Positions 52,523-62,017 of a stretch of DNA of 64,000 nucleotides are shown here, piece after piece. Made by a program: the position numbers and the translations under genes. The stretch lies in the NCBI GenBank assembly GCA_943369355.1, contig CALRMX020000002.1, positions 372,001-436,000 of the forward strand. The letters run 5' to 3'. The stretch's first letter is position 1; every line of letters starts with the position of its first letter. Under the pieces are notes generated by a model. The model did no database searches. It had not been told where the DNA came from and saw only the letters and a list, made by a program, of their open reading frames with translations. This stretch comes from UBA7662 sp943369355. Its GTDB lineage: Bacteria > Bacteroidota > Bacteroidia > UBA7662.

Positions 52523-55135
52523 TTGAGCCCGACTAAACGAATTCTTGTCTGTACCATACTGCTGTTGGCATATACCGCAGCCGTACAGCCATTTTTGGCT
52601 CTTTCGCAAGAAAAAGGCAGAAACATACAGCTACCGAAGCCCGATATTAAGGTAAATCAGCTCGTAGGCCCAGAATTCACCGTGAAGGGCATTGTGGTCG
52701 ACGGCAGCAACGGTATGCCCATTCCCTTTGCTGGCGTTTATTTCAAGGGCACAACCATCGGCACCACTACCGATGCAGATGGCCGTTATGCACTCAAAAC
52801 TCGCCGTGTGGGCGACAGCCTAACCGTGAAGGTGGTTGGGTTTATGGAAAAGTCGGTTTATCTCAAAAAAAGCGAAAACCAAACGATCGACTTCCGTCTC
52901 GAAGCCAATGTGGCCCAGTTGGGAGAGGTGGTAATACGGGCGGGCGAGAACCCCGCTTTTCGGATTTTGCGGGGTGTATGGCGCAAGCGCAGTGAAAATG
53001 ACCGACGGTCGCTCGAAGCCTTCCAATACGAAAGCTACACCAAGCTAGAAGTAGACATGGACAAGGTAAGCGAAAGGGTGCGCGACAAAAAGGTCTTGAA
53101 GCCGATTGTCACCCTCTTCGATAGCCTTAAAATGATGCATGAAGGCGAGAGCAGGTACCTATTACCCATCTTTTTCAGCGAAAGCATCAGCGACTTTTAC
53201 TACAACGCTAATCCTTATCGACGCAAAGAAGTCATACGGGCTTCGCGCCTCGATGGTGTTGGCCTTGAAGATGGGGAATTTGTGGCCCAGTTGATGGGGT
53301 CGAGTTTCCGTGATTTTAACTTTTACCAGGACTGGATACCCATATTCGACAAGCTGTTTGTTTCGCCCATTGCCGGCGAAGGACGGCTGTATTACGAATA
53401 TTATTTGGTTGATAGCAACTACGACGCTGGAGGAAAAAAAATTTACAAAATCAAAGTAAAGCCTAAACGCACCAAAGATTTGGCTTTTGCAGGGCACGTT
53501 TTCATTGAAGACGAAAGTTTTGCTCTACGAAACATAGATATTGAAACCCCCGATGAAGCCAACATCAATTTCATCGATAAGATGACCATCAAACAAGAGT
53601 TGGTTCAGTCGGCAGCTGGCCCTTGGTTACCAGCCAAGTTGAGCATGTTCATCGATTTTGGCGATATCACCGAGATTATTTTTGGAGCTGTGGCTTATGT
53701 AGAAGTCAGCAATACCGATTTCGTTGTAAACCAAGCCAAGAGCTCGTATTTTTTCGATAAGCCGGTGGATATGGCGGTGGATGCCTTCGACTACGACGAG
53801 CAATACTGGGAAAAGGAGCGCCACACCCCGCCTACAGAGCGGGAAAAGCGATTGAGTGCGGTGGTAGATTCTGTGAAGCGTTATGGACCCATCAAAGGCA
53901 TGGCCGAGTTGGCAAAATTGGCTTTTTCGGGGTTCTATCGTGCCGGAAAAGTCGATTTTGGGCCGTATTTATTCCTGTATGGCTCTAATCCAGTAGAAGG
54001 AAATAGGTTTAGGATGGGGGTTAAAACCAATAGCTATTTTAGTAAACGATGGATTTGGCAAGCCTATTTGGCCTATGGCACTCGCGATGAACGATTCAAG
54101 CAGTTTTTTCAAGTTGAGCATTTTTTGAATCGTAAAAAATGGGTGATTGCAGGTTACCAATACAAAAACGACTTGGAAGCGCTGGGCATTGATCAGGCAT
54201 TTTTGGCCGATAACAAGGTGATGAGCGTATCTACTCAGGCGTTTGCAGCCACTGCGCAGCTCGGACTGCTCGATCGTTTTTTAAGCACCCGCATGCATGC
54301 CGGCTGGATAAGCGGCGATATTGTCAAGCACCTTACGGCTTCGGTCATGTATCAGCATAAGGTGAGCGAATCTATTGGAAATTTTGGGTTCAGTTACAAA
54401 GTCGACCCAAAAGAGCCGAATTCATCACTTGCCACGGGCTGGACTTTGTCGAGTTTAATGACCAGTTTACGCTGGGCGCCAGGCGAAGAATTACTCATCA
54501 GTGGGAACGACAGGGGAACGGTACGCCGGAACTATCGAGCGGTGTATCAACTGAATTATGAACGTGGTTTCCGCAATTTTTTGGGAGGTGATTTTAAGTA
54601 CGAAAAGGTTGGCCTCAATATCTCCAAGAATGTAAAAGCCGGTTTTTTGGGCTGGGGAGAGTATACGCTTACCGGTAGTGTGGTTTTGGGAAGTTTGCCC
54701 TATCCCTTGCTGGAAGTGCAACCTGGCAACGAGACTTTCTTCAAATACAAGCAATTATTCAACATGCTTAACTTCTTTGAAATTGTCACCGACCAGTCGG
54801 TTACTTTTCGGGGAGTACATCATTTCGAAGGGCTACTTTTGAATAGCATACCCGGCATTAAAAAACTGGATTTACGCCTTGTGGCGGGAGGTGGTGTGAT
54901 TGTAGGAAAGATGTCGAACAAAAACAAAGTGTACCTGCCCGAAGGTGGCAATGCGCGTGTGCCTTCCGAAGCACCCTATGCCATGCGGCCGAACATTCCG
55001 TATGCTGAGGTGTCGTACGGCTTGGAGAATATCTTTAAGGTAGCACGTGTAGAGTTGTTCCATAGGCTTACTTACCGCAACGCTCCGAATGCACCCAAGA
55101 CCATGGTGAAGGTTTCGGCTTATTTTGCCTTTTAA
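52523..55135 (+). CDS. DUF5686 family outer-membrane protein with carboxypeptidase-like regulatory domain
   Basis: An 870-residue protein with a signal-like N-terminus (1-29). A carboxypeptidase D regulatory-like domain (about 50-130; GIVVDGSNGMPIPFAGVYFKG) is followed by the long DUF5686 region with many barrel-like strands, ending in an aromatic (YFAF). It is probably in the outer membrane; the function is unknown. The only in-frame start after TAG 52508 is TTG at 52523. It converges with the next gene without a gap. Confidence 0.87.
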   Translation: MSPTKRILVCTILLLAYTAAVQPFLALSQEKGRNIQLPKPDIKVNQLVGPEFTVKGIVVDGSNGMPIPFAGVYFKGTTIGTTTDADGRYALKTRRVGDSLTVKVVGFMEKSVYLKKSENQTIDFRLEANVAQLGEVVIRAGENPAFRILRGVWRKRSENDRRSLEAFQYESYTKLEVDMDKVSERVRDKKVLKPIVTLFDSLKMMHEGESRYLLPIFFSESISDFYYNANPYRRKEVIRASRLDGVGLEDGEFVAQLMGSSFRDFNFYQDWIPIFDKLFVSPIAGEGRLYYEYYLVDSNYDAGGKKIYKIKVKPKRTKDLAFAGHVFIEDESFALRNIDIETPDEANINFIDKMTIKQELVQSAAGPWLPAKLSMFIDFGDITEIIFGAVAYVEVSNTDFVVNQAKSSYFFDKPVDMAVDAFDYDEQYWEKERHTPPTEREKRLSAVVDSVKRYGPIKGMAELAKLAFSGFYRAGKVDFGPYLFLYGSNPVEGNRFRMGVKTNSYFSKRWIWQAYLAYGTRDERFKQFFQVEHFLNRKKWVIAGYQYKNDLEALGIDQAFLADNKVMSVSTQAFAATAQLGLLDRFLSTRMHAGWISGDIVKHLTASVMYQHKVSESIGNFGFSYKVDPKEPNSSLATGWTLSSLMTSLRWAPGEELLISGNDRGTVRRNYRAVYQLNYERGFRNFLGGDFKYEKVGLNISKNVKAGFLGWGEYTLTGSVVLGSLPYPLLEVQPGNETFFKYKQLFNMLNFFEIVTDQSVTFRGVHHFEGLLLNSIPGIKKLDLRLVAGGGVIVGKMSNKNKVYLPEGGNARVPSEAPYAMRPNIPYAEVSYGLENIFKVARVELFHRLTYRNAPNAPKTMVKVSAYFAF

Positions 55136-56377
55136 CTATACACCAGCAGCCAGCAACTCCGCTTCGAAGGCTTTGATGAACGCATCAGTTTTGGCGTCGG
55201 TCACGTGATCCATGACCACAATTTTGTACCAGTTCGCTTGGTCGTGGGTATCGGGCACCAGTAAAAACGCGTCTGCCAGTTGTTTCGGAATGCCTTCGGC
55301 CCGTATGGTTACCATATTCATGGCAGGATTCCTAAAGTAGGGCACTTGAAAACGATCGAGTAAAGCACATATCCGGTCGGTTCGTTTTACCAGGGTTTCA
55401 ATTTTCTGCTCCCAACCGCTTCTGCCATGATGTTGCAAGATCATCCAAGCAGCAACTAAATTGGCACCCGATCGGCTTCCGCACAAGGTGCTGTCGCCGC
55501 CTTGAACGTAGCTCGCATGATTGGTATGTGCGTAATTCATGAGCCCTTTGCGTGCTAAGAAAATGCCTGTCCCATAAGGAGCTTGAAGCATTTTGTGCGC
55601 GTCGATGGTGATGGAGCCTACCTCAGGATTTACGAAGGTGAGCGGGTTATTTTTGACGGTAAATGGGTATACAAAACCGCCGAAAGCCCCGTCAACATGC
55701 ACTCGATACGGCATACCCGATGCTTTTAAGATGGGCAATAGGGCTTCAATATCGTCGACTGAGCCGAACATAGTAGTACCCATATTAAACACGGCTACCA
55801 GCTGCCGCACTCCTGCTGCTTGCGCACGGCTTATGGCTCTGGCAAAGTTCTCAGGGGTCATTTGTCGGGTACTGTCGTCCACTTCCACCTCAATGGGCGT
55901 TACCTGAAGCACATTTGCTGCTTTGTAGAAGCTGTAATGGCTGTCGTGACTATACAGCACCCCTACCTGTTGCGCACTGCTGTGGTAGTTTTCCATGAAA
56001 AGGTTGCGGTATATCCATACGGCTTGTAGGTTGGCTTCGGTACCTCCCGATGCCACGTAGCCGTCGTAACCCGCTTCGGGAGCGCCCATTATTTCTTCGG
56101 CACACAAGCGGATGAGGTCGCGCTCGAGCGCATGGGTTCCAGCAAAGGCCGATTCGCTGGCCACGAGGGTATGACAGCCGATATGATTGGGATTTTCCAT
56201 AAACACACGAGCAAAGGGTGCATCGTCGAGGAAGGCTGCATCGGGAGGGAATACTTCAGGGTCGAGGTAAGAGGCCGGCAAACCTAGCACATCGTGGATA
56301 CGGTAATTGCGGTTATGCTCGAGTGCTGCAAGTACTTCTGCTTTGTACTTTTCGTAGGGTTTGCGATCCCAGGCCAT
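55136..56377 (-). CDS. PLP-dependent group II decarboxylase
   Basis: A 413-residue PLP enzyme of the group II (aromatic-amino-acid/glutamate) decarboxylase fold. The PLP lysine lies in TIDAHKMLQAPYGTG, the aldimine-supporting HVDGAFGG precedes it, and VASGGTEANLQAVWIYR binds phosphate. The substrate is not evident. It may resemble tyrosine or histidine decarboxylases. A promoter is present at 56391-56422. Confidence 0.87.
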   Translation of the reverse strand: MAWDRKPYEKYKAEVLAALEHNRNYRIHDVLGLPASYLDPEVFPPDAAFLDDAPFARVFMENPNHIGCHTLVASESAFAGTHALERDLIRLCAEEIMGAPEAGYDGYVASGGTEANLQAVWIYRNLFMENYHSSAQQVGVLYSHDSHYSFYKAANVLQVTPIEVEVDDSTRQMTPENFARAISRAQAAGVRQLVAVFNMGTTMFGSVDDIEALLPILKASGMPYRVHVDGAFGGFVYPFTVKNNPLTFVNPEVGSITIDAHKMLQAPYGTGIFLARKGLMNYAHTNHASYVQGGDSTLCGSRSGANLVAAWMILQHHGRSGWEQKIETLVKRTDRICALLDRFQVPYFRNPAMNMVTIRAEGIPKQLADAFLLVPDTHDQANWYKIVVMDHVTDAKTDAFIKAFEAELLAAGV

Positions 56378-56390
56378 ATTTTTTTTTGCG

Positions 56391-56422
56391 CAAAGCTACG
56401 AAATTTTTAATTACGGATGAAA
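56391..56422 (-). promoter_or_regulatory. Bacteroidota-type promoter for the PLP decarboxylase
   Basis: On the minus strand TTTC (56419-56422), a 20-bp spacer and TAGCTTTG (56391-56398) fit the -33/-7 consensus. The ATG at 56377 is 13 nt downstream. Confidence 0.55.
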
Positions 56423-56448
56423 TTGTCCGAAATAGTGTTCGTCCTAAA

Positions 56449-56476
56449 CAATAAAAAACCCCGCTTTCGCAGGGTT
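56449..56476 (-). terminator. Terminator after acyl-CoA dehydrogenase
   Basis: Read on the minus strand, AACCCTGCGAAAGCGGGGTT forms a stem-loop followed by TTTTATT. It ends the acyl-CoA dehydrogenase transcript. Confidence 0.85.
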
Positions 56477-56489
56477 CTGTATGTTTCAC

Positions 56490-57629
56490 TTATTTCAGGA
56501 CTTCTCGCGAGATGACTATTTTTTGCACCTCACTGGTACCCTCGTAAATCTGGGTGATTTTGGCGTCGCGCATCAAGCGTTCAACGTGGAATTCTTTCAC
56601 ATAGCCGTATCCACCATGTATCTGTACCGCTTCGGTAGTGATGCGCATGGCTGCACTGGATGCAAACAACTTCGCTTGAGCACTAGCCAAGGCATAATCG
56701 TCGTGTTTGTCCTTCAGCCAAGCCGCTTTGAGGCACATCAACCGAGCTGCGTCGATTTCGGTAGCCATATCGGCCAGCTTGAATTGAATGGCTTGGTGGT
56801 GCATGATTTCTTTGCCAAAAGCCTTACGTTCTTTCGAATATTTGAGCGATAGCTCGTACGCACCGCTCGCGATGCCTAAAGCTTGTGCAGCAATTCCGAT
56901 ACGTCCGCCGCTAAGTACTTTCATGGCAAACTTAAAACCAAAGCCATCTTCGCCTATACGGTTGGCTTTAGGCACTTTTACGTCGGTAAACATGAGTGAA
57001 TGGGTGTCGCTACCGCGAATGCCCATTTTGTCTTCTTTTTTACCCACTTCAAAGCCAGGCATGTCGCGTTCAACGATGAGTGCATTGATACCTTTATGGC
57101 CTTTTTCTACGTGTGTTTGTGCGATGACGATGTAAATCGACGCGCTATTGCCGTTGGTGATCCAGTTTTTAGTGCCGTTCAACAAGTAATGATCACCCAT
57201 GTCGATGGCCGTGGTTTTTTGCGAGGTGGCATCGCTGCCAGCTTCTGGTTCGCTCAAACAAAATGCACCAATCTTGCGGCCACTGGCAAGCTCGGGTAGG
57301 TATTTCCGCTTCTGTTCTTCTGTGCCGTAGGTTTCTATACCCCAGCATACCAAAGAATTATTTACGCTCATGCATACCGACGCAGAGGCATCCACTTTTG
57401 AAATTTCTTCCATAGCCAGCACGTATGAAATCGTATCCATGCCACCACCGCCATATTCCGGACTCACCATCATGCCCATGAAGCCGAGTTCTCCCATCTT
57501 ACGAATTTGTTCGGCAGGAAACTTTTGCTCGTTATCGCGCTCGATGACGCCGGGTAATAGTTCCGTCTGTGCAAAATCGCGCGCGGCCTGGCGGATCATG
57601 AGGTGCTCTTCGGTCAGGTTAAATTCCAT
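56490..57629 (-). CDS. Acyl-CoA dehydrogenase
   Basis: A 379-residue FAD enzyme that introduces the alpha-beta double bond in acyl-CoAs. It has the N-terminal helical domain, the FAD-binding GAFCLSEPEAGSDA, and the C-terminal catalytic glutamate E363 in IYEGTSEVQ. The pattern is that of short-chain/butyryl-CoA dehydrogenases. A -7 box lies at 57680-57687. It is a single-gene transcript with its own terminator. Confidence 0.94.
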   Translation of the reverse strand: MEFNLTEEHLMIRQAARDFAQTELLPGVIERDNEQKFPAEQIRKMGELGFMGMMVSPEYGGGGMDTISYVLAMEEISKVDASASVCMSVNNSLVCWGIETYGTEEQKRKYLPELASGRKIGAFCLSEPEAGSDATSQKTTAIDMGDHYLLNGTKNWITNGNSASIYIVIAQTHVEKGHKGINALIVERDMPGFEVGKKEDKMGIRGSDTHSLMFTDVKVPKANRIGEDGFGFKFAMKVLSGGRIGIAAQALGIASGAYELSLKYSKERKAFGKEIMHHQAIQFKLADMATEIDAARLMCLKAAWLKDKHDDYALASAQAKLFASSAAMRITTEAVQIHGGYGYVKEFHVERLMRDAKITQIYEGTSEVQKIVISREVLK

Positions 57630-57679
57630 AAATCAGCTTTTGAAGAATAACATACAGAACAGCTGCATGTTTGGCTGCG

Positions 57680-57687
57680 CAAAGATA
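57680..57687 (-). promoter_or_regulatory. -7 box of the acyl-CoA dehydrogenase gene
   Basis: TATCTTTG on the minus strand matches TAnnTTTG. A TTCG 19 bp upstream (57707-57710) is a possible -33 element. Confidence 0.5.
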
Positions 57688-57754
57688 AAAAAAGAGGGGT
57701 AAAAGGCGAATGTAAAAGCTTGTCAACTACAAATTGACATGTACCTAGCCGGAC

Positions 57755-58885
57755 TTAATTGAACCAGGACATGACCGCTGCCCAAAGTTCTTGTTGGATG
57801 GTTCGGTTAACGGAAACGGCTAGTATGATGCTTACTGCCAAGCCAATGGAGACATAAATGATGTCTTTGCCTATTAGCTTGAAAGTTTTCTTCAATTTGA
57901 CAGGGCCTTTGCGGAAACCAGCGGTTTTCATGCCTATTTCACGACCTGCAAGTAAGCCTATGAATACCCAGGTGGTGCTCATGGGTATGGTATTCACTTG
58001 GGTAAACCAAAATAAGATAAGTGCATATGCCAAGTCGATCAGGGTTGCTGCCCTCACATCCTGCACATTCGATTTTTCGTTCACGATACTCTGAATCTTA
58101 TCTCCCTTGAGCTTGAAAAGAATGCCCAAACCAAGGAAAATGAATAAAATAAATGCGCTTACTTCCCAAACATTTAGCTGACGAGGCAGGTATACGGCTA
58201 TGTTGGCAGCATCTTGCGCAATCCACAAATACCACAAAAAGCCAGAAGTGAGCCACTGGCCAATTAACCAGGCCTGGTGTGCTTTACCGCGTTGCAAACG
58301 TTCGATAGGCCGAGCCAACAAAAACCAAATGGCCAATGAGCTAAAAAATGCGATGAAATAACCACTCATGCTTTTGGAAAGCATCCCTTCTACCGTGGCC
58401 AATGAGCCGCTGAAGGAGGTTAACAACATGAAGGTGGTAGATACCGGTATTTTTAGTCGTGTAAGGACCAATAAAACCACCGGTGCGGCCAGTTGCAAAT
58501 AGGCAAAGCTTGTAGGTGTTTGTTCTAAACCCTTACTGGCCAAACGTTGAAAAGAAACATCACCGTTGTATAAAAACCAAGAAGTGAGTATGGCTGCTAC
58601 GAAAATTAAGCCGATGTATAACCATAACCAATACCACTTCCGCTCGCTATTGGAGGCTATGAAGGTACCGATGGTTTGTATGCTGTCGTTGGCCACGGCC
58701 GAATAGCCGGCAAACATGAACCCCAGCCACATAGCCACTTGAGGATACGGATAAGCAAAGCCAGAAAGCAAAAGTGCAGCGCTTACCAGTATGTAAAACT
58801 TCCGCTCTTTACGGGCGTACACAACAAACTGCCTGACGCGTGAAGATGACATAAGACCGGGTGACGGGGTTCGGGAGGGACTCAT
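57755..58885 (-). CDS. PiT-family-like inorganic phosphate transporter
   Basis: A 376-residue membrane protein with about ten segments and two inverted repeats. The first repeat contains GYSAVANDSIQTIGTFIASN, and each repeat has a PxSTT motif (PVSTTFMLLTSF and PMSTTWVFIGLLAGREIG). These resemble the PiT signatures (GANDxxN and PhosTT), but the first differs. It probably imports phosphate or sulphate in the inner membrane. A later start at ATG 58852 is possible. Confidence 0.75.
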   Translation of the reverse strand: MSPSRTPSPGLMSSSRVRQFVVYARKERKFYILVSAALLLSGFAYPYPQVAMWLGFMFAGYSAVANDSIQTIGTFIASNSERKWYWLWLYIGLIFVAAILTSWFLYNGDVSFQRLASKGLEQTPTSFAYLQLAAPVVLLVLTRLKIPVSTTFMLLTSFSGSLATVEGMLSKSMSGYFIAFFSSLAIWFLLARPIERLQRGKAHQAWLIGQWLTSGFLWYLWIAQDAANIAVYLPRQLNVWEVSAFILFIFLGLGILFKLKGDKIQSIVNEKSNVQDVRAATLIDLAYALILFWFTQVNTIPMSTTWVFIGLLAGREIGMKTAGFRKGPVKLKKTFKLIGKDIIYVSIGLAVSIILAVSVNRTIQQELWAAVMSWFN

Positions 58886-58974
58886 CGAGGCAGTTGTGCG
58901 ACAAAAATGAAAGTTTTCAAGATTTACCGCTGCTTTTTTGAGGTTATGTTTATGTTAACAATTTCGTAATATAA

Positions 58975-59361
58975 TCAATTCGCCAGAGCTGGTGTAGCCA
59001 TGGTGAAACTGGGAATAGCCACTTGAAACAACTCGTCGTCGAGCTCTCGAACGAAGGTATAACTCCCTTCCATTCGTCCTATGACTGATTTGAGGTTGCA
59101 AAATGAAACATAAACGTGCTGCTCACCTGGAGCTAAAGTAGGTGTTTCGCCTACCACACCCTCACCTTCCACCTCGCGTACTACCCTAGGTCCGTCGTAA
59201 ATGAACCAATGTCTTCGCAAGAGCTGAACGGTAAAATGACTCTTATTGAGTATGGTAATGCGATAAGCAAAGATGTTTTCGGCACTGTTGGGCACCGAAT
59301 AATCGGGCTGAAAAGAAGTTTCAACCCGAATCTCAATATCGTGCGTAGTAGCAGTAACCAT
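58975..59361 (-). CDS. apaG: ApaG protein
   Basis: A 128-residue protein with the ApaG beta-sandwich, including AYRITILNKS, VQLLRRHWFI and GVVGETPTLAPGEQHVY. ApaG is linked to Co/Mg efflux and Ap4A metabolism in E. coli, but its biochemistry is not settled. It lies 14 bp downstream of paaD on the same strand and may belong to the paa operon by position only. Confidence 0.93.
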   Translation of the reverse strand: MVTATTHDIEIRVETSFQPDYSVPNSAENIFAYRITILNKSHFTVQLLRRHWFIYDGPRVVREVEGEGVVGETPTLAPGEQHVYVSFCNLKSVIGRMEGSYTFVRELDDELFQVAIPSFTMATPALAN

Positions 59362-59375
59362 CTACTGCAAAAATG

Positions 59376-59876
59376 CTAAACAGGTTTGAATTGCTCAAAT
59401 GCTTGAAGACAATCGTAGCAATAATGCATACTTCTGCACAAAGTTGGCCCAAAAGGAGTCTTTAATGTGGTGTTTTCGCTGTTACAATACGGACAAGCGG
59501 TATGGCACAGCGCTTCTAGGTCGGGGCTATCGGTATATTTGGGTGGCGGAGCCAGGCCAAAATTTTTGATAATTTCCCTGCCTTTATCACTTATTCGATT
59601 GCTGCTCCAGGCTACATCGAAGTTGGTCTCTACTTCTACTTCCACGTAACCCAAAGCCAATACTGAATCCCGAACTTGTTTTTCCATCAACTTGATGGCT
59701 GGACAACCCGAAAAAGTGGGCGTCATCAGCACGCGCACTTTACGGTTTTCGCTTAAAATCACGTCGGTAATGATGCCGAGATCTATCACCGACAACACGG
59801 GGATCTCTGGGTCCATAACCGTGGCTATGGCTTCTTTGATTTCTGCAAGGGCGGTATGAAATTGTTCTTCTACCAT
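59376..59876 (-). CDS. paaD: 1,2-phenylacetyl-CoA epoxidase subunit PaaD
   Basis: A 166-residue MIP18/DUF59 family protein with a C-terminal cysteine-rich segment (CHTACPYCNS, CRSMHYCYDC). PaaD is needed for the epoxidase complex, probably in cofactor assembly. It has VMDPEIPVLSVIDLGI and TPTFSGCPAIKLME. It overlaps the end of paaC by 7 nt. Confidence 0.94.
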   Translation of the reverse strand: MVEEQFHTALAEIKEAIATVMDPEIPVLSVIDLGIITDVILSENRKVRVLMTPTFSGCPAIKLMEKQVRDSVLALGYVEVEVETNFDVAWSSNRISDKGREIIKNFGLAPPPKYTDSPDLEALCHTACPYCNSENTTLKTPFGPTLCRSMHYCYDCLQAFEQFKPV

Positions 59877-60634
59877 TCTGCTGATGGATCAACACGGAAA
59901 ACTTCGGTCATTTCGTTGAGCAAGGGCTGCAAATGTTCGGTGTGGTATCCTTTGCGACCACCTAATATGGCTTCGGCTTGCGTAGGTACTTTTAATCCAA
60001 AATTGCCCAAAAGCTGTTCAATTTCGTTGGTCCAAAGTTGTTGAAGGGCCAATTCTCCTTTGTGAATGCCGTTTTCGATAAGTAGTTGTTCGTCTTCAAG
60101 GGTCTCGAACAACCCCAGTGCCAACGGATAAACTTCATTTAATGCGCTTTGCATCCTCGCTTTACTTTCTTCGTTACCCTCGGCCAATTGTTTCACCCAA
60201 GTATTGGCATGAAATACATGGTATTTGATTTCTCCTTTCACCTTGCGTGCTAATCGGGCCAAAGGTTCGTAAGCAGATAGTGCCCAATGTTCGAAACGGA
60301 TTTGTGCAGCATGATCGAATAAAAGGTGACGCATCAAACTAAAATCGTATTCACCGATGGGGAACTCTACCAATTGCGCGCTGTAAAATTCCTTCTCATT
60401 GCGCATGAAGGCCAAGGTGTCGGGGTCGGCTTCACCCAAGTGTTCATGCAAGATGCTGTATAAGCCTAGGGCATGACCAATTTTATCTTGCGCTATCGAT
60501 GAAAAGGCGATGTCTTCTTCGAGTATAGGGCCCAAGCCGGTCCATTCCGAGTTGCGATGGCCAAGGATAAGATGGTCGTCGGCTGTGACCAAGAGCATCT
60601 TTTTTAGGGCTGCAGTAGTTTTTGGATCAAACAT
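59870..60634 (-). CDS. paaC: 1,2-phenylacetyl-CoA epoxidase subunit PaaC
   Basis: A 254-residue ferritin-like structural subunit with LVTADDHLILGHRNSEW, IAQDKIGHALGLYS and RHLLFDHAAQIRFEHW. It pairs with PaaA. The start at ATG 60634 (MFDPKTTAAL) gives an 8-nt overlap with paaB; the longer frame from 60661 lies within paaB. Confidence 0.94.
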   Translation of the reverse strand: MFDPKTTAALKKMLLVTADDHLILGHRNSEWTGLGPILEEDIAFSSIAQDKIGHALGLYSILHEHLGEADPDTLAFMRNEKEFYSAQLVEFPIGEYDFSLMRHLLFDHAAQIRFEHWALSAYEPLARLARKVKGEIKYHVFHANTWVKQLAEGNEESKARMQSALNEVYPLALGLFETLEDEQLLIENGIHKGELALQQLWTNEIEQLLGNFGLKVPTQAEAILGGRKGYHTEHLQPLLNEMTEVFRVDPSAEW

Positions 60635-61016
60635 CGATGCGTGATTTTTTGTAGGCTTCAATTTTATCGTTCACCTTAAAGCCTGCCGGGTCGCGGTAGA
60701 GTTTTTCGGTAGTTGTATTGAAAATGTCGGCATCGTCGTAATCCATCGCCAACACATTTTTGGTGTTAACTACCCACAAATTGGTGGTCTCACCGCGACG
60801 AGCATACTGTTCTTTGGCGAAAACCAAGGCCATTTCATCGCTGGGTGCATGTACTATGCCTACGCACACGTGCTTATCGCCACGCTTCTTTTGATGAAAA
60901 ACTTGATACGTTTGAAAATGCTCTTCCTTTTGAAGCACCTCATTTTCATATGGATTGGCCGCATCAAGTGCGAGACGGTTTACGCGCGGGTCGAGAGATT
61001 GAATTTTCATGGCCAA
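60627..61016 (-). CDS. paaB: 1,2-phenylacetyl-CoA epoxidase subunit PaaB
   Basis: A 129-residue small subunit with YQVFHQKKRGDKHVCVGIVHAPS, ALVFAKEQYARRGE and LWVV. It structures the epoxidase complex. It starts directly after paaA and overlaps paaC by 8 nt. A slightly later ATG (MKIQSLD) would also fit. Confidence 0.93.
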   Translation of the reverse strand: MAMKIQSLDPRVNRLALDAANPYENEVLQKEEHFQTYQVFHQKKRGDKHVCVGIVHAPSDEMALVFAKEQYARRGETTNLWVVNTKNVLAMDYDDADIFNTTTEKLYRDPAGFKVNDKIEAYKKSRIDV

Positions 61017-62006
61017 TTATGCGAGGGGTATGGTATAATGTTCGTCGGCTTTACGCAGGGCAGCACGTACCCAAGCACCATTACGTTCGGCGGCTTTGCG
61101 TACAGCTATACGCTCACTGTTGCAAGGACCGTTGCCTTTGATTACCTCAAAGAACTCGTTCCAGTCGGGGTCGCCGAATTGCCATTTGCCCGTTTCAGGA
61201 TCTTTTTTCAGTTCTGGGTCGGGTATGGTTAAACCGAGTTCCAGGATTTTAGGCACATACATGGTCAGAAACTGCTGTCGCATATCGTCGTTGGTTGCCA
61301 TTTTCACCTTCCAGCGCATCAGTTGCTCAGTATGTTGGCTCATGGTGTCGCTAGGCCCGAAAAAGTGCATGATGGGCTTCCACCAGCGGTTGAGTGCTTC
61401 TTGTACCATCTGACGTTGTACCGGAGTTCCAGTAGCGAGGTACACAAATACACTGTGGCCTTGTTTGAGGTGGAAACTCTCTTCGTAACAAATCCGCTCC
61501 AAGGCACGGCAATACGGACCATAACTGCCCTTGCTGTTGGCTACCTGGTTTACAATGGCTGCTGCGTCGATGAGGAAGCCGATAACCGCCACGTCTGCCC
61601 AAGTTTTTGCCGGGTAGTTGAATACATTCGAATATTTCGATTTGCCGTTGATGAGGTCGTTGATCATGTCCTCACGGCTTTTGCCTAAGGTTTCGGCAGC
61701 ACTATACAGCAGTTGCGCATGCCCCACTTCGTCCTGCACTTTGGCCATAAGCGCTAGCTTGCGTCTGAATCCAGGTGCCCGAGTAATCCAAGTGCCCTCG
61801 GGGAGAGCGCCAATAATTTCACTGTGCGCATGTTGTTCGATCATCCGAACAAGCTGTTTGCGATAGGCTTGGGGCATCCAGTCGCGCGGTTCGATTTTTT
61901 CGCCGCGGGCAATACGTGCTTCAAACTCTGCAAGCATTACCGGATCGTCTTGTTGCATGGGCTCCTTGCGGGCGTCGTCGTTGTGGATATATCCTCCTCC
62001 GTACAT
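61017..62006 (-). CDS. paaA: 1,2-phenylacetyl-CoA epoxidase subunit PaaA
   Basis: A 329-residue catalytic subunit of the aerobic phenylacetate pathway, which epoxidises phenylacetyl-CoA with O2. The diiron motifs can be seen as AHSEIIGALPEGTW, KVQDEVGHAQLLYSAAE, RICYEESFHLKQGH and KGNGPCN. The start at ATG 62006 (MYGGGYIHN) is preferred because the frame to 62273 would run into the TetR gene and lacks family similarity. It follows TetR after 11 bp. Confidence 0.95.
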   Translation of the reverse strand: MYGGGYIHNDDARKEPMQQDDPVMLAEFEARIARGEKIEPRDWMPQAYRKQLVRMIEQHAHSEIIGALPEGTWITRAPGFRRKLALMAKVQDEVGHAQLLYSAAETLGKSREDMINDLINGKSKYSNVFNYPAKTWADVAVIGFLIDAAAIVNQVANSKGSYGPYCRALERICYEESFHLKQGHSVFVYLATGTPVQRQMVQEALNRWWKPIMHFFGPSDTMSQHTEQLMRWKVKMATNDDMRQQFLTMYVPKILELGLTIPDPELKKDPETGKWQFGDPDWNEFFEVIKGNGPCNSERIAVRKAAERNGAWVRAALRKADEHYTIPLA

Positions 62007-62017
62007 AATCGGGTGGT

